Below, one piece after another: positions 34,416-42,995 of a stretch of DNA of 64,000 bases; the first letter of the stretch is position 1, and every line of letters starts with the position of its first letter. The notes beneath the pieces are model-generated. The model had not been told where the DNA came from. It ran no database searches and saw nothing but the letters and a program-made list of their open reading frames with translations. A program made the translations under genes and the position numbers. The stretch covers positions 1 to 64,000 of the forward strand of contig NZ_JAMYXC010000049.1 of NCBI RefSeq assembly GCF_024159025.1. The letters are read 5' to 3'. Source of the DNA: Limimaricola litoreus. Lineage in GTDB: Bacteria; Pseudomonadota; Alphaproteobacteria; Rhodobacterales; Rhodobacteraceae.

Positions 34416-35975
34416 TCAATGCCAGCATTCCGGCAGCTCGGCCTTTCGGCGGGCCACGTGATCCGAGATCGCCTCCGCGGTCCCGGGATCGATCGGCGGC
34501 GCCTCGTGCTCTGCCAACAGCCGCTTCCAGCGCGCGTTGGCGCGGGTCGCGGCGTCCAGCCCGCCATCCTCATCCCAGCTCTCCCAATTGTGGTTGTCGG
34601 CCAGATCCGAGTCCCAGAAGGCGGTCTCATAATGCCGCATGGTATGGGCACAGCCGAAGAAATGGCTGCCCGGCCCGACCTCTCGGAAAGCGTCGAGCGC
34701 CAGCGCCTCGTCGGAGGTGTCGATACCGCCGAGATAGCTGTGCAGCGCACCGAGAAAATCGCAGTCGAGCACGAATTTCTCGTAGCTCATCGACAGCAGC
34801 CCATCGAGAAACCCTGCCGCATGCAGCACGAAATTGGCACCGCAATTCGCCGCCGCCATCATCGAGACGATGCTCTCCTGCATCGCCTGCGCATCGGGCA
34901 GCTTGGAGGTGGTGAAGCTGCCCGAACAGCGCAGCGGCAGACCGGCGTGCCGGGCGAGCTGGCCGACGACCAGCGAGCCGAGCGCGGGCTCGGGCGTGCC
35001 GAAGGTGGGCGACCCGCTGCGCAGCGCCATCGAGGAAAGGAAGTTGCCATAGACCACCGGCGCACCGGGCCGCACCAGTTGCGCAAGCGCGCAGCCCGCC
35101 AGCGTCTCGGCATGGGCCTGCGCGATGGCCCCGGCATTTGTGACCGGTCCCATCGCGCCTCCCAAGATGAAGGGGACGCAGACTACCCCCTGCCCCGCGG
35201 CGGCATAGGCGCGTAACGCCCCAGTCATCGTGCCGTCCCATACGAGCGGCGAATTCACGTTGACGTTGCCCATAATCACGCAGTGGGTGTCGAGAAAACC
35301 GGGCGCGAAGGCCAGCCGCGCCAGTTCGACCGAATCCTCGGCCCGTTTCTCGGTGGTCACGGCGCCGAGAAACGGGCGATCCGAAAGCGTCAGATGCGCT
35401 GCGACCATGTCGAGATGACGATGGCTGACTGGAATGTCGGTCGGCTCGCAAACCACGCCGCCGGAGTGGTGCATCCATGGGCAGGACTGGGCAAGGCGCA
35501 CGAAGTCGCGGAAATCGGCGATGGTGCCGTAGCGCCGCCCCCGGTCGAGATCCATCACGAAGGGCGAGCCGTAAGCCGGGGCGAAAACGACGCCGTCGCC
35601 GCCGATCTCCACGTCATTGGCCGGATTGCGGGCATGCTGGATGAAGCGCGAGGGCGCGGTCGAAAGCACTTCCGCGAGCAGCCCCTTGGGGAAGCGCACG
35701 CGCAGCCCGTCGATCTCTGCCCCGGCCCGACGCCAGAGCCGCAGCGCCTCCTCATCGTCGCGAAACTCGATGCCGATCTCGGCGAGAATGCGGTCAGAAG
35801 TGGCCTCGATGCGCGTGAGACCCTCCTCGTCCAGCACAGCGTGCACGGGGGTCTTGCGCCGGATGAAGGGCGGCCCGGCCACCACCGTGCGGAGCCTCAT
35901 CTCGCGCCGCGCGGCGCGCCCGCCGCTGCGACGGCGCCTTAGGCGCTCGGAATCGGCTTCGACGGAATGAGTCAT
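34416..35975 (-). CDS. MttB-family methyltransferase, non-pyrrolysine type
   Basis: A 519-residue protein from ATG 35975 (GGGAGG upstream). It matches the trimethylamine methyltransferase family: RILAEIGIEFRDDEEALRLWRRAGAEIDG, GGAMGPVTNAGAIAQAHAETLAG, and GSHFFGCAHTMRHYETAFWDSDLADNHNWESW at the end. No in-frame amber codon is present, so it is of the non-pyrrolysine type that demethylates quaternary amines such as glycine betaine or proline betaine. Known members transfer the methyl group to a corrinoid protein, but no corrinoid-protein gene lies nearby. It is first in a two-gene operon with the OYE-type oxidoreductase. Confidence 0.82.
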   Translation of the reverse strand: MTHSVEADSERLRRRRSGGRAARREMRLRTVVAGPPFIRRKTPVHAVLDEEGLTRIEATSDRILAEIGIEFRDDEEALRLWRRAGAEIDGLRVRFPKGLLAEVLSTAPSRFIQHARNPANDVEIGGDGVVFAPAYGSPFVMDLDRGRRYGTIADFRDFVRLAQSCPWMHHSGGVVCEPTDIPVSHRHLDMVAAHLTLSDRPFLGAVTTEKRAEDSVELARLAFAPGFLDTHCVIMGNVNVNSPLVWDGTMTGALRAYAAAGQGVVCVPFILGGAMGPVTNAGAIAQAHAETLAGCALAQLVRPGAPVVYGNFLSSMALRSGSPTFGTPEPALGSLVVGQLARHAGLPLRCSGSFTTSKLPDAQAMQESIVSMMAAANCGANFVLHAAGFLDGLLSMSYEKFVLDCDFLGALHSYLGGIDTSDEALALDAFREVGPGSHFFGCAHTMRHYETAFWDSDLADNHNWESWDEDGGLDAATRANARWKRLLAEHEAPPIDPGTAEAISDHVARRKAELPECWH

Positions 35976-36336
35976 CCATACCTCCCTCGCTGCCCCTCCA
36001 GCCCATCGCATCGGTAGCCGACCTGTCCGCCGAGAAACCGACATGGTTTCGTCGTTTCCGGACTATCGGCGCGGGAAAATGCCGACCGGCGCGCCGAGCA
36101 TGCCTGCGAAGACCGAGGGTGCCCCGGGCGCACCTGTCGATGTGCTGAGGCCCGCGCGAGGTCAAACGCGCGCCGCGCCGCGATCCGGGCGAACGGATGC
36201 GGATCAGGATGGAGGACCCGAGCCGGGGTTTGGGCCCCTACTCCGTCAAGGCCGAAGACGTCTCCGGGGGGCCTGCCGCCCCATGTCGCCGCGTCTTTCG
36301 ACATGGGGCGACCCCGCGGATTGCCGCGGATTGCGA
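35976..36336. other. Intergenic region upstream of the MttB operon
   Basis: I find no supported gene here. The region should hold the promoter of the MttB-OYE operon. No regulator gene is adjacent, unlike the other modules in the island. Confidence 0.4.
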
Positions 36337-36960
36337 TCAGCCCGCGACCTCGATCCCGATCTTGCCCATATGCGCCTTTTCGAGGAACGCCTCCAGCGCC
36401 GCGCGTAGCTCGCGAAGCTTGTAGCTCTCTGCCAGGACGGGCCGGATCTCGCCCCGCTCGATATAGCCTACCAGATCGGTGAAGACCTTCGGTGCCTGCC
36501 GGGTGCTTCCGATCAGCGTCAGGTCCTTGAGATAAAGCGTACGCAGGTCGAGCTCGACGATCGGCCCTGCGATCGCACCGGAGGTCACGTATCGGCCGCG
36601 CACCGCCAGCGCCTCGAGCAGCGCGGGCCAGCGCGGGCCGCCGACGAGGTCGAGCACGACGTCGAAGGCGATCTCGGGCAGCGCGTCATCGCGGTTCAGA
36701 GCGGCGTCTGCGCCCAAGGCCTTGAGGTCATCCGCCTTGGCCGGGCTCGTGACCGCCGTGACATGCGCACCGCGCCGCTTGGCGAGCTGCACCGCCGCCG
36801 AGCCGACTCCGCCGGAGGCACCGGTGATCAGCACCCGCTCGGCCCCGAGGCGCACGCGCTGGATCATGCCCTCGGCGGCCGTGAAGGCGCAGGGGAAGGA
36901 GGCAAGCTCCACATCCGAAAGCGGCCTGTCGATGTCTTCGAGCTCGCCGAGGACCAGGAG
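36337..36960 (-). pseudogene. MDR oxidoreductase lacking its N-terminal domain
   Basis: The frame holds the Rossmann half of a zinc-binding-type dehydrogenase: PLSDVELASFPCAFTAAEGMI, VLITGASGGVGSAAVQLAKRRGAHVTAV and a normal C-terminus ending EKAHMGKIGIEVAG. The expected GroES-like domain of about 130-150 residues is missing. Upstream of about 36960 the sequence becomes unrelated, so the gene was cut by a deletion or rearrangement. Confidence 0.75.
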
Positions 36961-37038
36961 CGCTTCGCCTGGATGACCATCATCTATGACACCGCGCCTC
37001 TGAGGGCCGACTTCGAGGCCTCCCGGAAGCGAGTCTAA
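36961..37038 (+). pseudogene. C-terminal remnant of an unrelated plus-strand gene
   Basis: The plus strand reads WMTIIYDTAPLRADFEASRKRV then a stop. It looks like the end of a SnoaL/NTF2-like protein fused by deletion to the truncated MDR gene. Only the tail is visible, so this is weakly supported. Confidence 0.35.
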
Positions 37039-37172
37039 GCTCTACCATCGAAGCGGTCGTTCGTGTTGCGCGCAGCGAACGGCCGCTTCTTGGCCAAATT
37101 CATGGGGTCAGCTCACTGCCCTTGGCTGCGCCTCATAAGTCTGTCCGATCCCGCGGTTTAGCCTTCTCAAGC

Positions 37173-38249
37173 CTAGTTCAGAAGCTTGTTGTATTTCTTT
37201 ACGAACAGGTCTTCGCCCTTCATCTTGCGCGTCAGGAGATCACCTGCCGTGAACAGGCCGAGAAAGGAATTGCCGCGCTTCGGGCCGAGCGGCACGAGGA
37301 TCGGGGCCTTGGGGCCCCATGGCTTGTAGGGCTTCATCTCCTCTGGAGATTTGCCTGCCAGAAGTCCCTTCAGCATCGTCTTGAGCCACGGCATCTGGCG
37401 GCTCGTCGCGACGATGGTCATGCCGTCGCCCGCGTCGGCCAGGTCTCCGGCGGCAAAGACATTGGGCAGCGACGACGGGCGCAGCCACGGGTCCACCTTG
37501 ATACGGTTCGCAGTGCTCTTTTGCGCGCCCGGCAGGCCGTCGATCAACTCGGAGCTGGCGCGCGAGCCCAAGGCGGGAAAGATTAGGTCGAAGTCCTGTT
37601 CCGCCCCGTCCGACAGCGTCAGGCGACCGGCGTAGGGTTCGGTCGTGCTTTGAAGGTTCTCGGCCCTTTTCCCGAGTATAAGGGTCACGCCTGCGTCGCG
37701 CAGCTTTTTGGCCAGTGCCGTGCCGAGCTTCTCCGGCATGGTGGGAAACAGCCGGGCGGTATCCGAGATCAGCGTGATCTCCTTGTTCGGCATGGCATGG
37801 GCGATCTCGCCCGCCAGCTCGGTGCCGACGGCCCCCGCTCCGACGATGCCGATCCTCCGTGCCGCCTTGAGCTGGTCGTAAATGCGCCGATTGGCCTGCC
37901 GCAATCCCTCGATGTCGGAGCCGACGGGCTCGAAGGGCTTGGCATTGGACGAGCCGGTAGCGACGACGATGTAGTCGGCTTCGACCCGCTGGCCGTCGTC
38001 CAGCGTCACGCCGTTCGCATCGATGCCGCTTGCGCGGGCGTGCAGGACGCGGCCGTTCTTCAGCAGGCGGTCATAGGGAATCAAGGCCCGGTCGAGCAGC
38101 GATGGATCGACGACGGCGCGGATCGTCGCGGGCGCATGAACGAAATGGCTGCGCGGTTCGATCAGGGTGACGTCGGCGGTGTCGTCGAGCGATTTGGCAA
38201 GCTCGGCACCGATATAGCCGCCGCCGACGATGGCGATGCGTTTGGACAT
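37173..38249 (-). CDS. FAD/NAD(P)-dependent oxidoreductase (FSP1/NDH-2-like)
   Basis: A 358-residue flavoprotein from ATG 38249. The FAD motif is IAIVGGGYIGAELAKSL. The second dinucleotide motif is IGIVGAGAVGTELAGEI, and the FAD-closing segment is VFAAGDLAD. This order fits the pyridine-nucleotide disulphide-oxidoreductase-like family of quinone or small-molecule reductases (AIF/FSP1-like). No signal peptide is visible. It follows the pirin gene on the same strand after 76 bp. Confidence 0.85.
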   Translation of the reverse strand: MSKRIAIVGGGYIGAELAKSLDDTADVTLIEPRSHFVHAPATIRAVVDPSLLDRALIPYDRLLKNGRVLHARASGIDANGVTLDDGQRVEADYIVVATGSSNAKPFEPVGSDIEGLRQANRRIYDQLKAARRIGIVGAGAVGTELAGEIAHAMPNKEITLISDTARLFPTMPEKLGTALAKKLRDAGVTLILGKRAENLQSTTEPYAGRLTLSDGAEQDFDLIFPALGSRASSELIDGLPGAQKSTANRIKVDPWLRPSSLPNVFAAGDLADAGDGMTIVATSRQMPWLKTMLKGLLAGKSPEEMKPYKPWGPKAPILVPLGPKRGNSFLGLFTAGDLLTRKMKGEDLFVKKYNKLLN

Positions 38250-38325
38250 GGGGATGTTTCCTTGTCTGGTGCCCGGGCGGCGGAGGATCCGCAACGCAGG
38301 ACGCAGTTCTGGTCGGTGGGCGGCC

Positions 38326-39207
38326 TCAGGCGGTCTCGGAGGGATAGGTGATGCGCCCGAATTTGCCAGCGCGGAATTCGCGGAAGCCCTCGGTCAGCTC
38401 GGCTTCGGTGTTCATCACGAAGGGGCCGCGCATTGCTACCGGCTCGTTGATTGGCGCACCGCCGAACAACAGGAGGTCGAGCGGCTCGGCAGCCGGGTTG
38501 GTGATCTCGATCTGCGAGCCGTCTTTGCCCAGCACGAAGGTTCGTTGAGCAACAACCTGGGTTCCGCTCACGATGCCGCCTTGTCCGGGCAGGAAGCCCG
38601 CGACGGGCAAGCCATCGGGCAGTGTCACATGCGCCGAGCCTATGGGCTCGATGCGGACATGCCATATGAACTCATTCGCAAAGGTCGGGATTGGCGAGGC
38701 GGTCCCCTCGTATCCGCCCAGAAGCACCTTGAGATGAGCCTGGCCGCCCGGCAGCGGCACGACTGGCAGGTCCTCGGTCGGAACGGGCCTGTATTCGGCG
38801 GGCTCCGCCTTGTTGCGCGCGGGCAGGTTTATCCAGAACTGAAAGCTGTGCAGTCGGCCACCTTGGGTCCGCAGGTCTGCGGATATCATCTCGTCATGCA
38901 CGATACCGTTGCCTGCCTTCATCCACTGCACGCCGCCCGCGGTGATGGTGCCATGCCCGCCGCTGCTGTCGGCATGGGTCAGCGCGCCTTCTAGGACATA
39001 GGAGAAGGTGGCGATGCCGCGGTGCGGATGCGCGAACGACCCGTCGGGATCGGGGATCTCGCCCGGTGCAATGTCCTTCGGCGGCATGTGGTCCAGTAAC
39101 ATGATCGGCCCCACGAACTGCATCGCATCGTCGGGGACGGCTCGGGCGATGGTAAAGGGCCCGATCTGGTCGGGCTGGACGTCGTGCTGTGATGTGACCT
39201 GTCTCAT
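38326..39207 (-). CDS. Pirin family protein (cupin)
   Basis: A 293-residue bicupin. The pirin signature is HPHRGIATFSYVLEGALTHADSSGGHGTITAGGVQWMKAGNGIVHDEM, where the His and Glu residues bind iron. The C-terminal cupin follows (LLLFGGAPINEPVAMRGPFVMN). Bacterial pirins act as quercetinase-like dioxygenases or redox regulators. It is divergent from the LysR gene at 39313 and probably in an operon with the FAD oxidoreductase. Confidence 0.9.
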   Translation of the reverse strand: MRQVTSQHDVQPDQIGPFTIARAVPDDAMQFVGPIMLLDHMPPKDIAPGEIPDPDGSFAHPHRGIATFSYVLEGALTHADSSGGHGTITAGGVQWMKAGNGIVHDEMISADLRTQGGRLHSFQFWINLPARNKAEPAEYRPVPTEDLPVVPLPGGQAHLKVLLGGYEGTASPIPTFANEFIWHVRIEPIGSAHVTLPDGLPVAGFLPGQGGIVSGTQVVAQRTFVLGKDGSQIEITNPAAEPLDLLLFGGAPINEPVAMRGPFVMNTEAELTEGFREFRAGKFGRITYPSETA

Positions 39208-39250
39208 CGGGTAACTCCGGTTGCTGAACCAGAGGTAAGCGTCGAAGTGT

Positions 39251-39272
39251 TGAATTGAAATTTATGTATTCA
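39251..39272. promoter_or_regulatory. AT-rich inverted repeat between pirin and LysR genes
   Basis: TGAAT and ATTCA are perfect arms around a 12-base AT-rich centre in the 105-bp divergent intergenic region. It is a plausible LysR binding site that overlaps both promoters. Support is from placement only. Confidence 0.4.
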
Positions 39273-39312
39273 CCGCATCTATATCAGAATCTCTTATCAA
39301 GAGGAGGCGCGG

Positions 39313-40197
39313 ATGAAGCTGGATCAACTGAAGGTGCTGCGCGCCGTGGTCGAAACCGGAACGGTCAAATCGGCAGCCGAGAGCCTCAATCGCACCCAGC
39401 CCGCCGTGAGCCAGGCCCTGAAGGCGTTGGAGTTTCAGACCGGGACCGAGCTTTTCGATCGCTCGGGCTACAGGCTCGAACTGACGGCGGTGGGTCGGCG
39501 GGTCTACCTGCAATCCCTGCGGGTTCTGGCCGAGGCCGAGGATCTGACCCAGCTCATCCGCCATTTCGAGAAAGGGCAGGAAGAAACCGTCACCATCGCC
39601 ATCGACGCCGCGGCGGATCCGAACCTCATGACGCCCGTGTTGGCCGGGCTTCAAACCCGCTTTCCCGACACCCGTGTCATTCTGCGCGCGGAGGTTCTGT
39701 CCGGCGCGATCGAGGCCGTGCGGTCCGGGGCAGCGGCGCTCGCCATGGCCCCGGCGATCCCGGTCATGCTGGAGGAGGAAGGCTTCGACTACAGGCCCCT
39801 GAATGGATCAGTGATGCGCAACGTCGCCGCGCCGTCGCTCCTCGATGCCATGAACGCCCCCCGCACGCTGGCCGATCTTCGGCGGTTCCATCAGGTGATC
39901 GCGCGGGACAGCGGCCAGGCCTCTGGCCTGTTCGACCGCGAGCTTGGCGTCCAGAAAGGACAGAGGCGGTGGTATGTCAGCGACCTGCACATGAAGAAGC
40001 AACTGCTGGTGGCAGGGCTGGGCTGGGGCCGCCTGCCGGAGCATTTGATCGCCGAGGAGTTGGCGCAAGACCGACTGCGGGACATCGTCCTGCCCCATAC
40101 CCATCTCAGCTTCGAGATCGAGGTCTTCGTCTTTCGCCAGCGCAGGTCGGCCATAGGGCCCGTGGCCACTCATCTGTGGGACGCGTTTGCTCATTGA
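39313..40197 (+). CDS. LysR-family transcriptional regulator
   Basis: A 294-residue regulator with GAGGAGG before ATG 39313. The helix-turn-helix is MKLDQLKVLRAVVETGTVKSAAESLNRTQPAVSQALKALEFQTGTELFDRSGYRLELTAVG. The effector domain follows. It is divergent from the pirin and FAD oxidoreductase genes and probably controls them. Confidence 0.9.
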   Translation: MKLDQLKVLRAVVETGTVKSAAESLNRTQPAVSQALKALEFQTGTELFDRSGYRLELTAVGRRVYLQSLRVLAEAEDLTQLIRHFEKGQEETVTIAIDAAADPNLMTPVLAGLQTRFPDTRVILRAEVLSGAIEAVRSGAAALAMAPAIPVMLEEEGFDYRPLNGSVMRNVAAPSLLDAMNAPRTLADLRRFHQVIARDSGQASGLFDRELGVQKGQRRWYVSDLHMKKQLLVAGLGWGRLPEHLIAEELAQDRLRDIVLPHTHLSFEIEVFVFRQRRSAIGPVATHLWDAFAH

Positions 40198-40209
40198 GGC
40201 AGGACGCGG

Positions 40210-40806
40210 TCAGCCCTCTGAGCTGTAGTGAGCGAGGAACATGTCGACGCAGTCAGCGATGACAGCATCCGGATCGACCTCGGCCTTCGCGCCCATCAGG
40301 AACTGCGGCCAGACCAGAAAGTGCTTCACCATCGACAGCAGCTGGCCCGAGGCGAAGCCGGGCTCGGCCTTTCGCAGCGCGCCCGTCTGCATCGCCTCAC
40401 CGATCAGCCCCGAGATCGGGCCGTCCTGCATCGCGGCCTTGGCAAAGAAAGCCTGCGCCAGCTCCTGATCGCGCAGCAGTTCCGACATGACCAGCCGGTT
40501 CAGGGCCAGATAGTGCTCGCCGGTCAGATGGCCGACGTAATCCCGCACCGCCGCGATCAGCTGATCGCGCAGCGGCGCGTCGGGCCGATAGCGCAGCTTC
40601 GGCACGGCCGCGATCTCTTCGAGAAGGATCTCGGTGATCGCGGCGAACAGCAGCTCCTTGCTTTCGAAATGCTTGTAGAGCGTGCGCTTGGACACCTCGG
40701 CCAGTTCCGCGATCCGGTTCACCCGTGCGGCTGGAAAGCCCTGCTCGCGGAACTCCTGAATTGCCGCCCCCAGAATATCTTTTCGTTTCTTCTCAGCCAG
40801 TTTCAT
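40210..40806 (-). CDS. TetR-family repressor
   Basis: A 198-residue regulator from ATG 40806. The N-terminal helix-turn-helix is ILGAAIQEFREQGFPAARVNRIAELAEVSKRTLYKHFESKELLFAAI. The C-terminal part is a TetR ligand domain (YLALNRLVMSELLRDQELAQAFFAKA). It is divergent from the SDR at 40922. Two identical-architecture operators lie between them (40829-40888), which strongly suggests local repression. Confidence 0.9.
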   Translation of the reverse strand: MKLAEKKRKDILGAAIQEFREQGFPAARVNRIAELAEVSKRTLYKHFESKELLFAAITEILLEEIAAVPKLRYRPDAPLRDQLIAAVRDYVGHLTGEHYLALNRLVMSELLRDQELAQAFFAKAAMQDGPISGLIGEAMQTGALRKAEPGFASGQLLSMVKHFLVWPQFLMGAKAEVDPDAVIADCVDMFLAHYSSEG

Positions 40807-40828
40807 CGATCCCGCCGTGCCGCAATTT

Positions 40829-40848
40829 TGTAAACACAGGGGTTTACA
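40829..40848. promoter_or_regulatory. TetR operator 1
   Basis: TGTAAAC-N6-GTTTACA is a perfect 7-bp inverted repeat 22 bp upstream of the TetR start. A second site with the same arms and the same spacing begins exactly 40 bp further on. The pair sits between the divergent TetR and SDR genes. Confidence 0.85.
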
Positions 40849-40868
40849 CCGCCCGCCCTTGCCCCCTA

Positions 40869-40888
40869 TGTAAACACCACGGTTTACA
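40869..40888. promoter_or_regulatory. TetR operator 2
   Basis: A second TGTAAAC-N6-GTTTACA, 33 bp upstream of the SDR start. The 40-bp centre-to-centre distance is close to four helical turns, so dimers on both sites would lie on nearly the same face of the DNA. Confidence 0.85.
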
Positions 40889-40921
40889 AACGCAAGCGCT
40901 GCGGCGCCGGAGGGCACCACG

Positions 40922-41872
40922 ATGAAAGACACCCAATTCGGACCGAAGGGCTGGACGCCCCAACGCCTCGGCAATCTATCCGGCAAGACCTACGTCATCA
41001 CCGGCGCCAACGCGGGCGCGGGCTTCCAGGCTGCGCGCATCCTTCTGGGCAAGGGCGCGGAAGTGGTGATGCTGAACCGCAGCGCCGAGAAATCCGCCGC
41101 CGCCGTGAAGGAGCTGAAACAGGAATTCGGCCCGACCGCGCCCGTGCGCTTTATCCGCATGGACCTCGCGGAGCAGGCCTCCGTCCGCAGGGCCGCCGAA
41201 GAGGTATTGAAGACCACCCCGCGCATCGACGCGCTGATCTGCAACGCCGCCATCGCGCAGGTGCCGACGCGCAAGCTGACCCCCGACGGTTTCGAAAGCC
41301 AGCTCGGCACCAACCACTACGGTCACTTCACCCTGTGCGGGATGCTGTTCGACCGCATCGAGGAAGCGAAGGGCCGGATCGTGGTCGTCGCCAGCCTCGG
41401 CTATAACATGGGGCTCAAGACGATCCGCTTCGACGACATGAACTGGAACGAGGGCTATGGCGCGAACACCGCCTATTCCCAGAGCAAGCTGGCGCAGATG
41501 ATGTTCGCTTATGAGCTTCAGGACCGGGTCAAGGCGGCCGGCCGGAATGTCGAGGTCTATGTCTGCCACCCCGGCTCGTCCGCGACCTCGCTGATCTCGA
41601 CCAGCGGCAGCCGGACGATGCGCCTCGTCTGGTGGCTGATGACCAAGACGCCGATGGTCCAGACCGCCGAGCAGGGCGCCTACCCGGAGGTGATGTGCGC
41701 CACCGAAGAGGGCCTGACCGAGCAGCGTGCGCTCTATGGCCCCACCGGGACCAGGGAGTTCGTCGGCCCTGTCGGCCGCGGCACGCTGAACGCCCATGCT
41801 CACGACAAGCCGGTCATGGTCAGGCTCTGGGAGCGGTCCGAGAGGGACACCGGGTTCAGCTGGAGCCTGTGA
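40922..41872 (+). CDS. Short-chain dehydrogenase/reductase (protochlorophyllide-reductase-like)
   Basis: A 316-residue SDR. The cofactor motif is TGANAGAGFQAARIL, NAA follows in LICNAAIAQ, and the catalytic segment is YSQSKLAQ. The length and the LRFDDMNW-like segment (IRFDDMNWNEGY) match the retinol-dehydrogenase/protochlorophyllide-reductase-like branch. The substrate is unknown. It is under the divergent TetR repressor. Confidence 0.88.
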   Translation: MKDTQFGPKGWTPQRLGNLSGKTYVITGANAGAGFQAARILLGKGAEVVMLNRSAEKSAAAVKELKQEFGPTAPVRFIRMDLAEQASVRRAAEEVLKTTPRIDALICNAAIAQVPTRKLTPDGFESQLGTNHYGHFTLCGMLFDRIEEAKGRIVVVASLGYNMGLKTIRFDDMNWNEGYGANTAYSQSKLAQMMFAYELQDRVKAAGRNVEVYVCHPGSSATSLISTSGSRTMRLVWWLMTKTPMVQTAEQGAYPEVMCATEEGLTEQRALYGPTGTREFVGPVGRGTLNAHAHDKPVMVRLWERSERDTGFSWSL

Positions 41873-41976
41873 GGGCCTCATAGTCCTGCCGAGGCAGAGT
41901 AAGCCGGGCCCGGGTAGATCGGCCCGTCGCACCGCCCCTCCGATCCCGGACACTATAACTGATAAGGGCCGAAAAC

Positions 41977-42480
41977 GTGGACATCGTGAAAACAGCAACT
42001 GACTGGACGAGAGCCGAAATACTCTCCGCCGCCTTCTTCATCCTGTTTGGCCTGTCTTTCCTCTTGGCGAGCTTGGGCTTCTGGCAACTTGGCAGGATCG
42101 ACATGGCGAGGGCCTATGTCGTCCCCATGCTGGTGGCGGGCACGCTGATCCTGATCATCGGGCTCGGCCTGTTCTTTCCGAGCCAGGCACGGCTCACGAG
42201 CTTCCCGGCGGCCTACGCCACCGATGCCGCCGGCTTCATCGCGGAGGAGATCGCGCGTGCCGACAGAGTGCTGAACGAATACCGGATCGCGGTATTCAAG
42301 GTTATCCCGCTGGTCGTCGCCGTCTGCGCGCTGGCGATACCGTTCTTCGAGGCCCCGATCTGGCGGGCGAGCCTGATCACGACCGTTGCCATGATGGCGG
42401 TCATCCTGGTGGTCGATACCAATGCCAACGCACGGTTGGAAGGCTATCGTGAGCAACTTGCCTTGGCCGACAAGACCTAA
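41977..42480 (+). CDS. Membrane protein of unknown function
   Basis: A 167-residue protein with four predicted membrane helices (ILSAAFFILFGLSFLLASLGFW, YVVPMLVAGTLILIIGLGLFF, FKVIPLVVAVCALAIPFF, ASLITTVAMMAVILVVDT) and a short soluble loop (ARLTSFPAAYATDAAGFIAEEIARADRVLNEYR). It stands alone, 104 bp after the SDR gene. I do not recognise a characterised family. Confidence 0.7.
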   Translation: MDIVKTATDWTRAEILSAAFFILFGLSFLLASLGFWQLGRIDMARAYVVPMLVAGTLILIIGLGLFFPSQARLTSFPAAYATDAAGFIAEEIARADRVLNEYRIAVFKVIPLVVAVCALAIPFFEAPIWRASLITTVAMMAVILVVDTNANARLEGYREQLALADKT

Positions 42481-42789
42481 CTGTTCGCGATGTTACGCAG
42501 ACGTCTACTGCACGTGCAGCAAAAGGCTGCTCTCCGCCGCCTCTCTACGGGGGCACTGCAAATGGCTCAGTCATGCCGCTCAACAGGGCTCAATTGCTCA
42601 ACCGAATGCAACCCTTCTGCCCTCTTGTTGTATCTGTTCGTAACTCTGGCTCAGCCATGAAGACGGAACGGACCCGCATATCACCGGTCCAACCAGGTAG
42701 GAGGCTTTTGACTCAGCTCAAGGCGCAGGAAACAGCTCGGAGGCATGCTTGGATATTCCTTGCGTCCAGTGACATCAGAGGCTTCAGAA
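42481..42789. other. Intergenic region without a supported gene
   Basis: This 309-bp stretch has somewhat lower GC than its surroundings and no convincing reading frame, hairpin or repeat. It should contain the promoter of the interrupted membrane-protein gene at 42790. Confidence 0.4.
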
Positions 42790-42995
42790 ATGTGCTTCTC
42801 CGCGACAGCGAGTTTCGTTCTCGCAAGCGCGCTGGTGCCTGCCGGGATCTACACGATCGCAATCGCTCGATGTTCCGATAGAGCATGGCTGGCCTTCGCG
42901 GCGTTTCCGCTGGCCTTCGGCCTTCAGCAAGCCCTGAAAGGTCGGGAGTGTCCTGAACTTTGTGTATCCGGGCCGGTCCATGCGGTTTGGGATAC

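Noticed and set aside
41836-41850. CGGTCCGAGAGG in the SDR gene, similar to the micro-insertion core
   Set aside because: Only part of the core matches, there is no flanking stem, and the SDR reading frame is normal there.
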